From Minisyncoccota bacterium (GTDB lineage Bacteria; Patescibacteriota; Microgenomatia; PFEM01; JAFGMK01), in assembly GCA_016927565.1 (NCBI GenBank), contig JAFGMK010000008.1, positions 65,115 to 106,473 of the forward strand: a stretch of DNA of 41,359 nt, given 5' to 3'. This document shows, in pieces, positions 15,686-23,080 of the stretch (position 1 is the first letter of the stretch; each line of letters opens with the position of its first letter). The notes beneath the pieces are model-generated. The model was not told the DNA's origin, did no database searches, and was given only the letters and a program-made list of their open reading frames with translations. Made by a program: the position numbers and the translations under genes.

Positions 15686-15711
15686 AGTTCAATGATTCAG
15701 TTCATTGAACT
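15686..15711. repeat. 26-bp palindromic repeat, copy 2
   Basis: AGTTCAATGA, centre TTCAGT, TCATTGAACT. It is the exact reverse complement of copy 3 (25729-25754) and one base different from copy 1. It overlaps a second inverted repeat (ACTGGATT at 15709-15716 with AATCCAGT at 15730-15737). The 388-base gap 15613-16000 has no gene. Confidence 0.85.
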
Positions 15712-15746
15712 GGATTAAGTTGAAGGTAAAATCCAGTTTTAATAAT

Positions 15747-15816
15747 GTCTTGGTTGTTTTATGCTTAGGAAGCTGAAACAAAAAACCAAGACCCTAAAAT
15801 TGGGCCTTGGTTTTTT
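15747..15816 (+). terminator. Terminator with a competing upstream hairpin
   Basis: Segment 2 (15780-15794, AAAAAACCAAGACCC) pairs with segment 3 (15802-15816, GGGCCTTGGTTTTTT) to make a terminator with a U-run, active in both directions because of the A-run. Segment 1 (15747-15760, GTCTTGGTTGTTTT) can pair with segment 2 instead. The three-part arrangement is like an attenuator, but may also be only a duplicated terminator arm. Confidence 0.6.
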
Positions 15817-16000
15817 AGATGATCCCTCAAAGGTTTTGGAGGAGCTAGGGCCCTGGTAAATAAATAGCTAAGGACATTTTGAGATTTGTTATTTGTTTGG
15901 GTCATATTTAAGTTACTTATCATTGTTTGAATTCTAATTTTTTCTATCTCTTTTTTCTGTAAGCGAAATTACCAAGCTATGTTAAAATCCTTTAACCAGC

Positions 16001-16447
16001 ATGATCTTTACTTTTTTTCCAAGGCCAAGCAGTTTCCTGGATTATCTCCCTCAATTAGTTCTGCTGTTAACCCTTTTGGCAGACACCTTTGAATTTATCC
16101 GGGGAGATAAAAAGAAAGTTAAAATTTCTTTTAAAACCTTATTGGCTGTCGGCGGACTTTTTATTTATTATGCCCTTCTTTTAAATTCCGGAATCGAGGT
16201 GACTAAGATTTTATTTGACCGGGAAATCCAAAAAGGATCGGGATCTTGGGTGGCAATTTCTGCTTTAACCCTGGGTTATTTCTTAACTAAAATGCTTTAT
16301 TTAAAGATAACTTCAAAATCAAGCCGGACAAAAATATCCATTAGCTACCAAGTTTTTCTCCGCTATTTTGTTTTTACTACCGGGGCAGTGATTTTCTTTA
16401 TCTTTATTTTTTTTGGATTAGGCTTAGCGATAAGGGTGTTAAAATGA
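16001..16447 (+). CDS. Small integral membrane protein, unknown
   Basis: A 148-residue protein with four hydrophobic segments (about 14-30, 45-62, 83-100 and 122-145) joined by basic loops, and no recognised motif. An extended -10, TGTTAAAAT (15980-15988), ends 12 bases before the ATG, giving a very short leader. Its stop overlaps the start of the RecD-like helicase (ATGA at 16444-16447), so the two are translationally coupled. That link to a DNA helicase is unexplained. I do not recognise the family. Confidence 0.65.
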   Translation: MIFTFFPRPSSFLDYLPQLVLLLTLLADTFEFIRGDKKKVKISFKTLLAVGGLFIYYALLLNSGIEVTKILFDREIQKGSGSWVAISALTLGYFLTKMLYLKITSKSSRTKISISYQVFLRYFVFTTGAVIFFIFIFFGLGLAIRVLK

Positions 16448-17610
16448 TTCTCTCAAGTGACAAGAAAACTGCGATCAAAAAAATGATTAGCTGGTTTAAA
16501 GCCAAAAATAAAAAAAGGGCTTTTGTTACCTTGGGCGGGTATGCCGGTACTGGTAAAACTACCCTGATTGCCGCTTTGAGAAAAGACTTGAAAAAAATTG
16601 ATCCAAAGCTAAAAGTCGGCTTTGCCAGCTTTACCGGCAAAGCGGCTCGGGTTTTGCGCCTCAGATTAAAAGAGGGGAAGGCAGTTTATTCCCAAGACAT
16701 GGTTGGCACGATTCATTCCCTGATCTATTCCCCCGTCACCAACGAAAAAGAGGAAATAATTGGCTGGGAGAAAAAGAAGTCCATTGATCGGAGTTTGATT
16801 ATCATTGACGAGGCTTCCATGGTTGACGGCCTTATTTGGCAAGATCTACTCGGCTACAGCGTGCCGATTATTGCTGTCGGCGATCATGGCCAGCTTCCGC
16901 CAATCCGCGGCAATTTTAATCTGATGAAAAAGCCGGATTTTTATTTGACTAAAATCCATCGCCAAGCCGCCGAAAATCCGATTGTTGATCTTTCAATCCA
17001 GGCTCGGGAAAAAGGCCGGATTAAACCCGGTTTTTATTCCGACCAAGTGAAAAAATATTCAAAAGAAGAAGAAGATATCGAAACAACGGTTAAGGACTTT
17101 TTAGGCGGTTATAATCGGGAAACTTTAATTCTTTGCGGTTACAATCATACCCGAAAAAAACTCAACAACTTTATCCGTCAGGCGCTTGGTTTTTCCGGCT
17201 CCTTACCTCAGATTAACGATCGGGTAATTTGTTTGCGGAACAATCACCAAAAAAAAATCTACAACGGTATGTTGGGAACAATCATTGGCTTAGAGGAGAG
17301 AGGTCAAGAATGGTATAAAAGCCAGATCAAGATGGATGGGGAAAACAAGCCTTACCGGGGCTTGATTTCAGCTAATCAGTTCAACGAGCGCGACTCTTTA
17401 AATTTTACTCAAAAAAGAGCTCAAATTATGGCGGGTGACTTGTTTGACTTTGGTTATGCCTTGACGGTTCATAAGGCCCAGGGTTCCCAGGCCAAAAGAG
17501 TGATTTTGTTTGAGGAGAGATTTCCTCAGATGACCAATGATGACTGGCGCCGCTGGCTTTATACCGCTGTTACTCGTGCCGAAGAGGAGCTTTATATCTT
17601 TGGGAACTAA
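16444..17610 (+). CDS. RecD-like SF1B helicase (5'-3'), AAA_30/UvrD_C_2 type
   Basis: A 388-residue helicase with the whole motif series: Walker A GGYAGTGKTT (31-40), motif Ia FASFTGKAARVL, Walker B LIIIDEASMVD, motif III VGDHGQLPPI, motif IV KIHRQ, motif V YALTVHKAQGSQ and motif VI LYTAVTRAEEELYI. It is smaller than RecD2 (no long N-terminal region) and lacks RecB/RecC partners nearby. It should unwind DNA 5' to 3' in repair. It is coupled to the membrane-protein gene by a 4-base overlap, and a nuclease gene follows after 74 bases with its own promoter. Cytoplasmic. Confidence 0.9.
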   Translation: MILSSDKKTAIKKMISWFKAKNKKRAFVTLGGYAGTGKTTLIAALRKDLKKIDPKLKVGFASFTGKAARVLRLRLKEGKAVYSQDMVGTIHSLIYSPVTNEKEEIIGWEKKKSIDRSLIIIDEASMVDGLIWQDLLGYSVPIIAVGDHGQLPPIRGNFNLMKKPDFYLTKIHRQAAENPIVDLSIQAREKGRIKPGFYSDQVKKYSKEEEDIETTVKDFLGGYNRETLILCGYNHTRKKLNNFIRQALGFSGSLPQINDRVICLRNNHQKKIYNGMLGTIIGLEERGQEWYKSQIKMDGENKPYRGLISANQFNERDSLNFTQKRAQIMAGDLFDFGYALTVHKAQGSQAKRVILFEERFPQMTNDDWRRWLYTAVTRAEEELYIFGN

Positions 17611-17621
17611 TTCACAAACAC

Positions 17622-17656
17622 GATCCCGGATCCTCAGCTTTTTTCGATCCGGGATT
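17622..17656. terminator. Hairpin after the helicase gene
   Basis: ATCCCGGATC (17623-17632) and GATCCGGGAT (17646-17655) form a 10-bp stem around a 13-base loop that contains six T. No U-run follows the stem, so it may be a weak terminator or a protein site in front of the nuclease promoter. Confidence 0.45.
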
Positions 17657-17669
17657 GAATCGTTGATTG

Positions 17670-17684
17670 TGCTAAAATAAAATC
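17670..17684 (+). promoter_or_regulatory. Extended -10 for leaderless start of the nuclease gene
   Basis: TGCTAAAAT (17670-17678) is an extended -10; the ATG at 17685 follows the hexamer by exactly 6 bases. Confidence 0.6.
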
Positions 17685-18578
17685 ATGACTACGCCAGGTA
17701 AAGATGCTGAGCTGGATAAATTTACTGCTGTTTGGGTTTCTCATTCCTCAATTACCGACTATCTTAATTGTCCGCGGTCGTATTTTTTAAGAAATGTCTA
17801 TAAAGATCCCCTGACTAACCGGAAAGTATCTTTGATTAATCCGTCTCTGGCTTTGGGCCAGATCATCCACGAAGTTTTGGAATCGTTATCGGTTTTACCG
17901 CTTGAAAAACGGTTTGATATCCCTTTGCTGGAGCGTTTTGACCGGGCCTGGTTAAAGGTGGCCGGAGAAAGGGGTGGTTTTGAAAGTGAGGCCCAGGAAG
18001 AAAAATATCTCAATCGGGGACGGGAGATGCTGCGCCGGGTGATTAAAAATCCCGGGCCTTTAAAAAAACTGGCGGTCAAGATTAATAAAGACCTGCCCTA
18101 TTTCTGGCTTTCCGAAAAAGACAATCTGATTCTTTGCGGCAAAATTGATTGGCTGGAATATTTACCCGAAACCGATCAGGTCCACATTATTGACTTTAAA
18201 ACCGGCAAGAGTGCAACCAAGAATGAGTCGCTTCAATTACCGATTTATCGTCTCTTGGCGGCCAATTGTCAGGAAAGGGGGGTTGCCAAAGCCAGTTATT
18301 GGTATCTTGAACTGGAAAATGAGCCGGTTGAACAAGCTCTCCCTGACCTTGACGAGTCCTTTCAAAAAGTCTTAAAAATTGCCAGAAGAATCAAGCTCGC
18401 TCGCCAACTTTCCAAATTTGATTGTCCCCAGGGAAAAGAAGGTTGCCGCTATTGTCTGCCTCTTGAAAAAATCCTTACCGGCGAGGCCAGCCTAGTTGGT
18501 GTTAATGACTTTGGTCAAAACGTTTATACTTTGAAAAAGGCCGCTAGTGATAAGATCGGCGAAAGTCAGTTGTTGTAA
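17685..18578 (+). CDS. PD-(D/E)XK nuclease, RecB/AddB C-terminal type, probable Fe-S
   Basis: A 297-residue protein equal to the nuclease domain of RecB/AddB and related to Cas4. Seen in order: SHSSITDYLNCPRSYFLRN (Cys29), GQIIHEVLE (His62), CGKIDWLEY, IIDFKTGKS (motif II-III, Asp and Lys of the active site), QLPIYRLL (motif QxxxY) and CPQGKEGCRYC near residue 246. Cys29 and the three C-terminal cysteines match the ligands of the AddB/Cas4 4Fe-4S cluster. It lies just behind a RecD-like helicase, so the two may form a minimal end-processing machine. A Cas4 role is unlikely since no CRISPR genes are near. Confidence 0.87.
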   Translation: MTTPGKDAELDKFTAVWVSHSSITDYLNCPRSYFLRNVYKDPLTNRKVSLINPSLALGQIIHEVLESLSVLPLEKRFDIPLLERFDRAWLKVAGERGGFESEAQEEKYLNRGREMLRRVIKNPGPLKKLAVKINKDLPYFWLSEKDNLILCGKIDWLEYLPETDQVHIIDFKTGKSATKNESLQLPIYRLLAANCQERGVAKASYWYLELENEPVEQALPDLDESFQKVLKIARRIKLARQLSKFDCPQGKEGCRYCLPLEKILTGEASLVGVNDFGQNVYTLKKAASDKIGESQLL

Positions 18579-18673
18579 GAGCTATCCGGGGGTGTCCCGT
18601 ATTATTCGTCTCGAGGATGAAACTTAAAACCATTAACATTCCCCAAAACAAGTTTTATCGTGAAACGATTTTA

Positions 18674-19834
18674 TTAAATCCTTGCTGTTTCCTGACTCAA
18701 TCGCCTCTCCGCCAAAACTCTTTTTAATTCTTCGATCTCTTGCTTTCTTTCCGCTTCGATCGCCCAAAGATTTAAGGTCCTGTCTAGTTCCGTCGATTCT
18801 CTGCTCCAATTCTCCTTCGGGTCTACCTCGGGGTCAGCGGCTAAAATCACCTGCATTTGCCCAAAAAAATACCTGCCTTCAGTACTGAAACCGCCCCAGC
18901 TTCTTCCCGTCATCGATAGCAGCGCCAGGGAAAGATCTCGAAAAGCCGTCTTGTACTCCTGAGGATTATATCTTCCTCCTTCGATTTCATTTAAGACCCA
19001 CCTTACTGCTCCTACAGTTTGGAAAAAGCCAATAAATTGATTGCCGGGCGGTAACATTAGCGGATGTCCCTGATCGTCAGTTGAATACTCAAGCCATAAA
19101 AGGGCTCGAAAAGCAGCTGCCATTCGCTGCGGGTGGTCAGGTGGGTAAGACTCGATTTTGGGAATTGCCGTGGGGTAAAGCCGCCATCGGGCTGGACTAG
19201 CGGCGGCGGTCATCTTTCCGTTGGGATCCAGACTTGCAAAAACGCCCCCATACATGGGCCATAGTTCTCCCTGGGTTTGCCAGGAGTCAGCCGCGTCAAT
19301 AAAGGTGGCCATTCCCTTTTTGCTTTTAACCGCCACTAATTCAGCTCCTCCTGAAACTTGGCAGGGTTCAATTTCTAAGCCTGCCATTTCCAACTGATAG
19401 CCCAATTGCCGCAAATCAACCCCGCTGGTAAAAAAGTCAATGTCCGGCCGGGATTTCTCTACCGGATATTTTCTTAAAAAACGAACCAGAGGGCCCAATC
19501 TTAATCGGTCATGAACAAAGAGGCTGTTTAATTCTCCAATTACCTGAATGTTGTTGGTTTTACAGCCGAACATCTCGTTTCTAACCTGCCGCCCGCCCAT
19601 TTTAATTTGCCCGCCCTGACTAACTGTTTCCAGCAGAGTTTCGCTCAAGCAAGCCGCCTCGTCAGCCGCAAAAACTACCCTTAAAACTTCCGCCAAACTA
19701 ATTTCTCTTTCCTCTCTTACCCACAGTTCGGGCTTTTCCTGACAGGCTCTTTCATCATAAGGCGGATTTTTGCCAATCCCAATCCAATAAAACTCATCAG
19801 TTTCTGGACTTCTCCTTCTTTCTACCCTTTCCAT
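18674..19834 (-). CDS. Unknown protein, possibly nucleotidyltransferase-like, partner of the NTPase regulator
   Basis: A 386-residue protein I do not recognise with certainty. It is soluble, with charged helical ends. Residues around 100-150 read GELNSLFVHDRL and RPDIDFFTSGVDLRQLGYQLEMAG, which resembles the G...DxD core of tRNA nucleotidyltransferase/poly(A) polymerase-type proteins; the usual G-S/G pair is not clear. A later AAFRALLWLEYS recalls the RLLRAIRFA helix of the same group. Its start overlaps the end of the upstream regulator gene by 13 bases (19822-19834), so the pair is co-translated and probably works together. Function is open. Confidence 0.5.
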   Translation of the reverse strand: MERVERRRSPETDEFYWIGIGKNPPYDERACQEKPELWVREEREISLAEVLRVVFAADEAACLSETLLETVSQGGQIKMGGRQVRNEMFGCKTNNIQVIGELNSLFVHDRLRLGPLVRFLRKYPVEKSRPDIDFFTSGVDLRQLGYQLEMAGLEIEPCQVSGGAELVAVKSKKGMATFIDAADSWQTQGELWPMYGGVFASLDPNGKMTAAASPARWRLYPTAIPKIESYPPDHPQRMAAAFRALLWLEYSTDDQGHPLMLPPGNQFIGFFQTVGAVRWVLNEIEGGRYNPQEYKTAFRDLSLALLSMTGRSWGGFSTEGRYFFGQMQVILAADPEVDPKENWSRESTELDRTLNLWAIEAERKQEIEELKRVLAERRLSQETARI

Positions 19835-20931
19835 TGATAGCCCCTTTTCTTAAGTGTGACTAAAAGGGCAGGATCGATACCGGCTTGGGCTAGTTTCTTG
19901 CGGAAGCGAGAAATAGCCTGATCTATCATCCATAGACTCACCTCATTTGATTTTTTGGGCCAAAGAAGTTTTATCAAATCATTCTTGGTGATTAATTGCT
20001 GCCGATGTTTTGAAAAATAGCGCCAAAGATTTTTTTCCTGAGAAGATAGGATTTTGGGCAAGACTTTTTGGGGGTTTTTGCTCAAAGAAAGGCGATGTTT
20101 GGCAAAAAAGTCTAAATCCCAAACTCCTAGATCCTCCAAATCCTTTTGAGTCGGTGATTTAACTTTACTGGCTGCCGTTGCCGCTCTAGTCTCAATCGCT
20201 GCTTGGTAACTTTTCGGCAAACAATTCCAAATATTGACTAGCTTCAACTCGACATTTGGGCTCTCTCCTCCGCTTCTTAAACATTCCTTGGTTACTTGCA
20301 GGATCCCGCCATAGTTTTTAACAATTTCTTTTTCAGTTTTGGGAGTTAGTTTGAATCCATATTGGACCAATCTTGCTTCAAGGTATTTTTTTAAAAGGTT
20401 GCCCCTAATTACCGGCATCATCTTCAGCCGGTTAGCTAGTGTTATCATCTCTGGATGTTTTTTAAGGATTTTTTCAAACCAGGGTTTATCAGCAGTATTA
20501 AAGATAATGTGAATCCGACGGCGGTTAATAGTGTTTAAAGCCAAAAGCAGTTTCAAAACCGCCATTCTTTCTTTTTGAGGAAAATTATCAATCCGGCCTA
20601 CGACTAAAACCACTTCTTTACCCTTGTTTAAAAAACTTAGGCAAGCTTTCTCTAACTTTTCAGAATTCTGATAGCCCGACAAAGAAATTAAAGCTGAAGC
20701 GGTTCTTTTAAGCGTCAGGTGACCCCAAAGCTGGATTATTTGCAGATGACTAATTAACCCTCCCAAGTTTTCTTTTAAAATCGCCCGGCTTTTAAAAAGA
20801 TCAATGTTTACCGTTGTCATCCCGCTGCCGGGAAACCAAAAAAAGATCCCATTTTCTCCGTATTTAATCGGTTCCAGAAGGTTTCTGGCATAGTTTTTCG
20901 TAATCAGAGAGTCGATTTTAGAAAGTCCCAT
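19822..20931 (-). CDS. Degenerate P-loop NTPase with C-terminal OmpR/PhoB-type winged helix
   Basis: A 369-residue protein. The N-terminal two thirds look like an AAA/STAND-type NTPase: FFWFPGSGMTTVNIDLF (about 31-47) matches a Walker A but has Met where the Lys should be; VVLVVGRIDNFP looks like a Walker B, and IHIIFNTADKP a sensor-1 strand. The last 75 residues (LSSQEKNLWRYFSKHRQQL, then DLIKLLWP, MIDQAISRFRKKLAQAG and LVTLKKRGYQWKG) are a clear trans_reg_C winged helix that binds DNA. No receiver domain is present. It leads a two-gene operon whose promoter region is shared with a divergent HAD gene. Likely a one-component transcription regulator; signal unknown. Confidence 0.7.
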   Translation of the reverse strand: MGLSKIDSLITKNYARNLLEPIKYGENGIFFWFPGSGMTTVNIDLFKSRAILKENLGGLISHLQIIQLWGHLTLKRTASALISLSGYQNSEKLEKACLSFLNKGKEVVLVVGRIDNFPQKERMAVLKLLLALNTINRRRIHIIFNTADKPWFEKILKKHPEMITLANRLKMMPVIRGNLLKKYLEARLVQYGFKLTPKTEKEIVKNYGGILQVTKECLRSGGESPNVELKLVNIWNCLPKSYQAAIETRAATAASKVKSPTQKDLEDLGVWDLDFFAKHRLSLSKNPQKVLPKILSSQEKNLWRYFSKHRQQLITKNDLIKLLWPKKSNEVSLWMIDQAISRFRKKLAQAGIDPALLVTLKKRGYQWKG

Positions 20932-20943
20932 AATATGGTCAGG

Positions 20944-21020
20944 ATTATAGCTTTTATTGTCAGGTTAGTCAAATTTCTGACAGGCCATGTCAAGCAAAAA
21001 AGGCTTAGAAAGAATATATT
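20944..21020. promoter_or_regulatory. Divergent promoters with phased TGTCA/TGACA half-sites
   Basis: Minus strand: TTGACT (20972-20967), 17 bases, TATAAT (20949-20944), serving the NTPase-winged-helix gene. Plus strand: TATATT (21015-21020) exactly 6 bases before the HAD ATG at 21027 (leaderless; its -35 is weak). Between and over them lie TGTCA (20958-20962), AGTCA (20967-20971), TGACA (20978-20982) and TGTCA (20988-20992), about 10 bases apart, so on one face of the helix. OmpR-type winged helices often bind such repeats. Confidence 0.6.
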
Positions 21021-21026
21021 TTCCCC

Positions 21027-21668
21027 ATGAATAAAAAAGCCAAATCTCATTTTGTTTTTGATTTCGATGACACGCTGGCCGACTCCTATAGTTTTAATCA
21101 GCAAATGTTTGTCGAGACCTTTGATCCTTATCTTGAACTTTCACACGAAAGAGCCCAAGCCTATCTGCGCGGGCTACACTTTAAAAATCGGGGAGCGGCG
21201 ATGATTAAAATCTTTGAAAAGGCGCAAAAAAAATTTAGTCTTAAGGTAAGCCCTGAAATCTTGGTCCGGAAGAATGATCAACTTCATCAGAAGAACTTTG
21301 GCCAAATCAAGCTTTTTCCCGCTGTCGTCAAATTTGTCAGACTTTTGAAAAAACAACAAAAGGAACTTTTTATTTGCACTAATCGTGATGTCCACTCAGC
21401 CGAATTAATTTTAAAAAAATATCATCTTAAAAAGCTTTTTAGCGAAGTCGTTTCCTGTAAGGATGCCGGTCGGGAAAAACCTGACCCTTTTTGCCTTTTA
21501 AAGCTGGTCAAAAAAACGGGCCAATCTAAAGAAAATTTTATCTACTTTGGCGACTCAAATGTTGATTTTCAGTTCGCCGACAACGCCGGTGTTGACGCCA
21601 TTATTATTGATCATTATCTAAATCAAAAAAGTTTTTATGAAATTATCATTCAGACATTTTTGGATTAA
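21027..21668 (+). CDS. HAD-superfamily phosphatase, paralogue 1
   Basis: A 213-residue protein with all four HAD motifs: FDFDDTLAD (Asp12 nucleophile, Asp14 acid/base), ICTNR (motif II Thr), the motif III Lys in GREKPDP, and YFGDSNVDFQFADNAG (motif IV). The helical cap between motifs I and II makes it a class C1 enzyme like phosphoglycolate phosphatase or phosphatase of small phosphate esters. It is a clear paralogue of the protein at 21844-22470. A -10 sits 6 bases before its ATG, and it diverges from the NTPase regulator, which could control it. Substrate unknown; cytoplasmic. Confidence 0.88.
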   Translation: MNKKAKSHFVFDFDDTLADSYSFNQQMFVETFDPYLELSHERAQAYLRGLHFKNRGAAMIKIFEKAQKKFSLKVSPEILVRKNDQLHQKNFGQIKLFPAVVKFVRLLKKQQKELFICTNRDVHSAELILKKYHLKKLFSEVVSCKDAGREKPDPFCLLKLVKKTGQSKENFIYFGDSNVDFQFADNAGVDAIIIDHYLNQKSFYEIIIQTFLD

Positions 21669-21669
21669 A

Positions 21670-21820
21670 AATCAGCGCGCAATTCGCCTTCAAGGTGAAA
21701 TTCGTAGCTGTCCTGAGGGTGTTTCCGGTTTAATTGTGGCCTGGAAGCAGAATCCCTCCTGTGAAACGGGGTCTCGTCAACAGTGAGGGTGACTCCCCGG
21801 AGCGCAGGATTTCTTAACTA
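21670..21820 (+). mobile_element. Probable 3' remnant of an IS605-family tnpB and its right end
   Basis: The gap between the two HAD genes holds an open frame, without start, that ends at 21784-21786 (TGA) and reads IRSCPEGVSGL, then KQNPSCETGSRQQ. This has the look of the disordered C-terminus of TnpB proteins (a xSCG-G-SG, then K/E-rich and ..ET..RQ tail). The same DNA, with AGAATCCCTCC (21751 on) and the GC-rich inverted segments CTCCTG and CAGGA around 21759-21812, is like the omega-RNA scaffold and right end of such elements. No tnpA or full tnpB is present. Recognition is by pattern and needs a profile search. Confidence 0.4.
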
Positions 21821-21843
21821 AAAGGCCAAATTTTTGTGTAAAC

Positions 21844-22470
21844 ATGGCTAAAAAAAATCGCCTTGTCTTCGACTTTGACGATACTCTGGCTGATGGTCAG
21901 GTCTTTTGCGGCCAAACGATGGCCCAAACGGTCATTTTTTTTGAGAGTCAAATTGACCCTCGATCAATAATTCGACATCATTACTCGGAAAGAGGCCGGT
22001 CGATTGTGGAGCTCTATCGTTCTGCTATTAAAAAGTTTAACCTCAAAACTCCAATAGATGAATTGCTTCAAAAAGATGCCGAAATTATGGCCGGCCAATA
22101 TCGGCGGATAAGTCTTTTTGAGGGGGCGAAAGACTCTCTTCAATTTCTAAAAGAAAAAGACAAATTTCTTTATATCTGCACCAATCGGAGTTTGAAAAGC
22201 TTAATTCCCCTCCTTAAACACCATCAGGTATGGGGTTTTTTTGACGAAGTAATTTCCTGCCTTGATGAAGGCTTCGCCAAACCTCATCCGAAGTGCCTAA
22301 TCAAACTGATCAAAAAAACTAACCAGAATAAAAAAAGCTTTTTATATCTCGGTGACAGTCAAAAGGACCAACTCTTTGCTCAAAATGCCGGCGTTGATTT
22401 TTTAATTTTTAACCAATATCAAAACGGCAAGAAGTTTTTTGTTAATTTTAGCCGGGCTTTTCTCGGCTGA
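21844..22470 (+). CDS. HAD-superfamily phosphatase, paralogue 2
   Basis: A 208-residue HAD protein with VFDFDDTLADG (Asp10, Asp12), YICTNRSLKS, the motif III Lys in FAKPHPK and YLGDSQKDQLFAQNAG. It aligns with the 21027 protein from end to end with similar spacing, so the two arose by duplication, later separated by the tnpB-like remnant. The C1 cap differs most, which points to different substrates. TTTTTGTGTAAAC precedes the ATG at 21844 without a good ribosome site. Two terminators follow. Confidence 0.88.
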   Translation: MAKKNRLVFDFDDTLADGQVFCGQTMAQTVIFFESQIDPRSIIRHHYSERGRSIVELYRSAIKKFNLKTPIDELLQKDAEIMAGQYRRISLFEGAKDSLQFLKEKDKFLYICTNRSLKSLIPLLKHHQVWGFFDEVISCLDEGFAKPHPKCLIKLIKKTNQNKKSFLYLGDSQKDQLFAQNAGVDFLIFNQYQNGKKFFVNFSRAFLG

Positions 22471-22495
22471 AATTAATTGGCAGAGGCAACTATTT

Positions 22496-22522
22496 AGCCG
22501 GGTCTTCTTCGGCCGGCTTTTT
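22496..22522 (+). terminator. Rho-independent terminator after the second HAD gene
   Basis: AGCCGG (22496-22501) and CCGGCT (22513-22518) form the stem, and T-rich TTTTTCC follows. Confidence 0.6.
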
Positions 22523-22586
22523 CCTGATTAATCATTCTTTATTTTCTGATTTTGTACTGGCCTCGCCATACTTCGGTTAATAGTAT

Positions 22587-22634
22587 TTGCCCTCACCGCA
22601 GATCGACATGAATCAGAGGGCAATTAATTTTTTT
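22587..22634 (+). terminator. Second terminator, before mscL
   Basis: TTGCCCTC (22587-22594) pairs perfectly with GAGGGCAA (22616-22623), loop 21, followed by TTAATTTTTTTT. The mscL -35 begins at its end. Confidence 0.55.
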
Positions 22635-22661
22635 GTAATAACCGGTCAAGTAGATTATGAT
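22633..22661 (+). promoter_or_regulatory. Promoter of mscL
   Basis: TTGTAA (22633-22638), 17 bases, TATGAT (22656-22661). The leader of about 27 bases holds the ribosome site GAGGGGGTGA at 22679-22688. Confidence 0.6.
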
Positions 22662-22694
22662 AGTAAACAAGATGCCGAGAGGGGGTGAGATTTC

Positions 22695-22994
22695 ATGAAA
22701 GGATTTCTGAATTTTATTCGCGAACAGGGAGTGGTTGGTTTGGCAGTTGGTTTTATTCTTGGCGGTGCTGTTTCTAAGGTTGTCGCCTCGCTGGTTGAGG
22801 ACATTATCAATCCGATCCTGGGGGTAGTTTTGGGGGCGGCAGGGGGATTGGAAACCGCTGTGCTTAAGCTTGGCCCGGTGGAAATAAAATTGGGAAATTT
22901 TGTCGGGGTGGTAATTGACTTTTTGGTAATTGCCTTGGTGGTTTATTATGGTGTTAAAGCTTTGGGTTTAGAGAAATTGGACAAAAAGAAATGA
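22695..22994 (+). CDS. mscL: Large-conductance mechanosensitive channel
   Basis: A 99-residue protein in the cytoplasmic membrane that opens as a pentameric pore on osmotic downshock. The short N-terminal helix MKGFLNFIREQGVVGLAVGFILGGA is followed by TM1 (about 14-40) with the GLAVGFILG..V pattern and VEDIINPILG; TM2 (about 70-92) is FVGVVIDFLVIALVVYYGVK. The periplasmic loop is short and the C-terminal cytoplasmic bundle is nearly absent (ends LDKKK), so it is shorter than the E. coli protein (136 residues). Strong ribosome site. Possibly co-transcribed with the next gene through the hairpin leader at 23010. Confidence 0.93.
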   Translation: MKGFLNFIREQGVVGLAVGFILGGAVSKVVASLVEDIINPILGVVLGAAGGLETAVLKLGPVEIKLGNFVGVVIDFLVIALVVYYGVKALGLEKLDKKK

Positions 22995-23009
22995 GTAAAA
23001 CCGCTCCTG

Positions 23010-23074
23010 CGGGGTGTCTTTTTATTACACCCCGAAAGGTGTAACAAAAGTCTTTTTTAAAAAAAAGGAGGTGA
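23010..23074 (+). promoter_or_regulatory. Structured leader with alternative hairpins ahead of the DUF5661-like gene
   Basis: CGGGGTGT (23010-23017) pairs with ACACCCCG (23027-23034), while TTACACC (23025-23031) can instead pair with GGTGTAA (23038-23044); the two exclude each other. A T-run then A-run (23052-23066) leads into a perfect ribosome site AAGGAGGTGA (23065-23074), which the T-run could partly mask. It may terminate mscL transcripts or control the downstream gene. Confidence 0.45.
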
Positions 23075-23080
23075 AAATTT

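Noticed and set aside
17685-18578. Cas4 as identity of the Fe-S nuclease
   Set aside because: No cas1/cas2 or repeat array anywhere in the window, and the neighbour is a RecD-like helicase.
18617-18727. Frame of 36 codons on the plus strand after the nuclease gene, with GAGG before its ATG
   Set aside because: Its second half runs antisense through the end of the well-supported minus-strand gene at 18674-19834, and it has no recognised pattern.
21680-21720. GGTGAAATTC..GCTGTCC, recalling cobalamin or FMN riboswitch cores
   Set aside because: The other conserved boxes of both classes are missing; the tnpB-tail reading in the same place explains more of the sequence.
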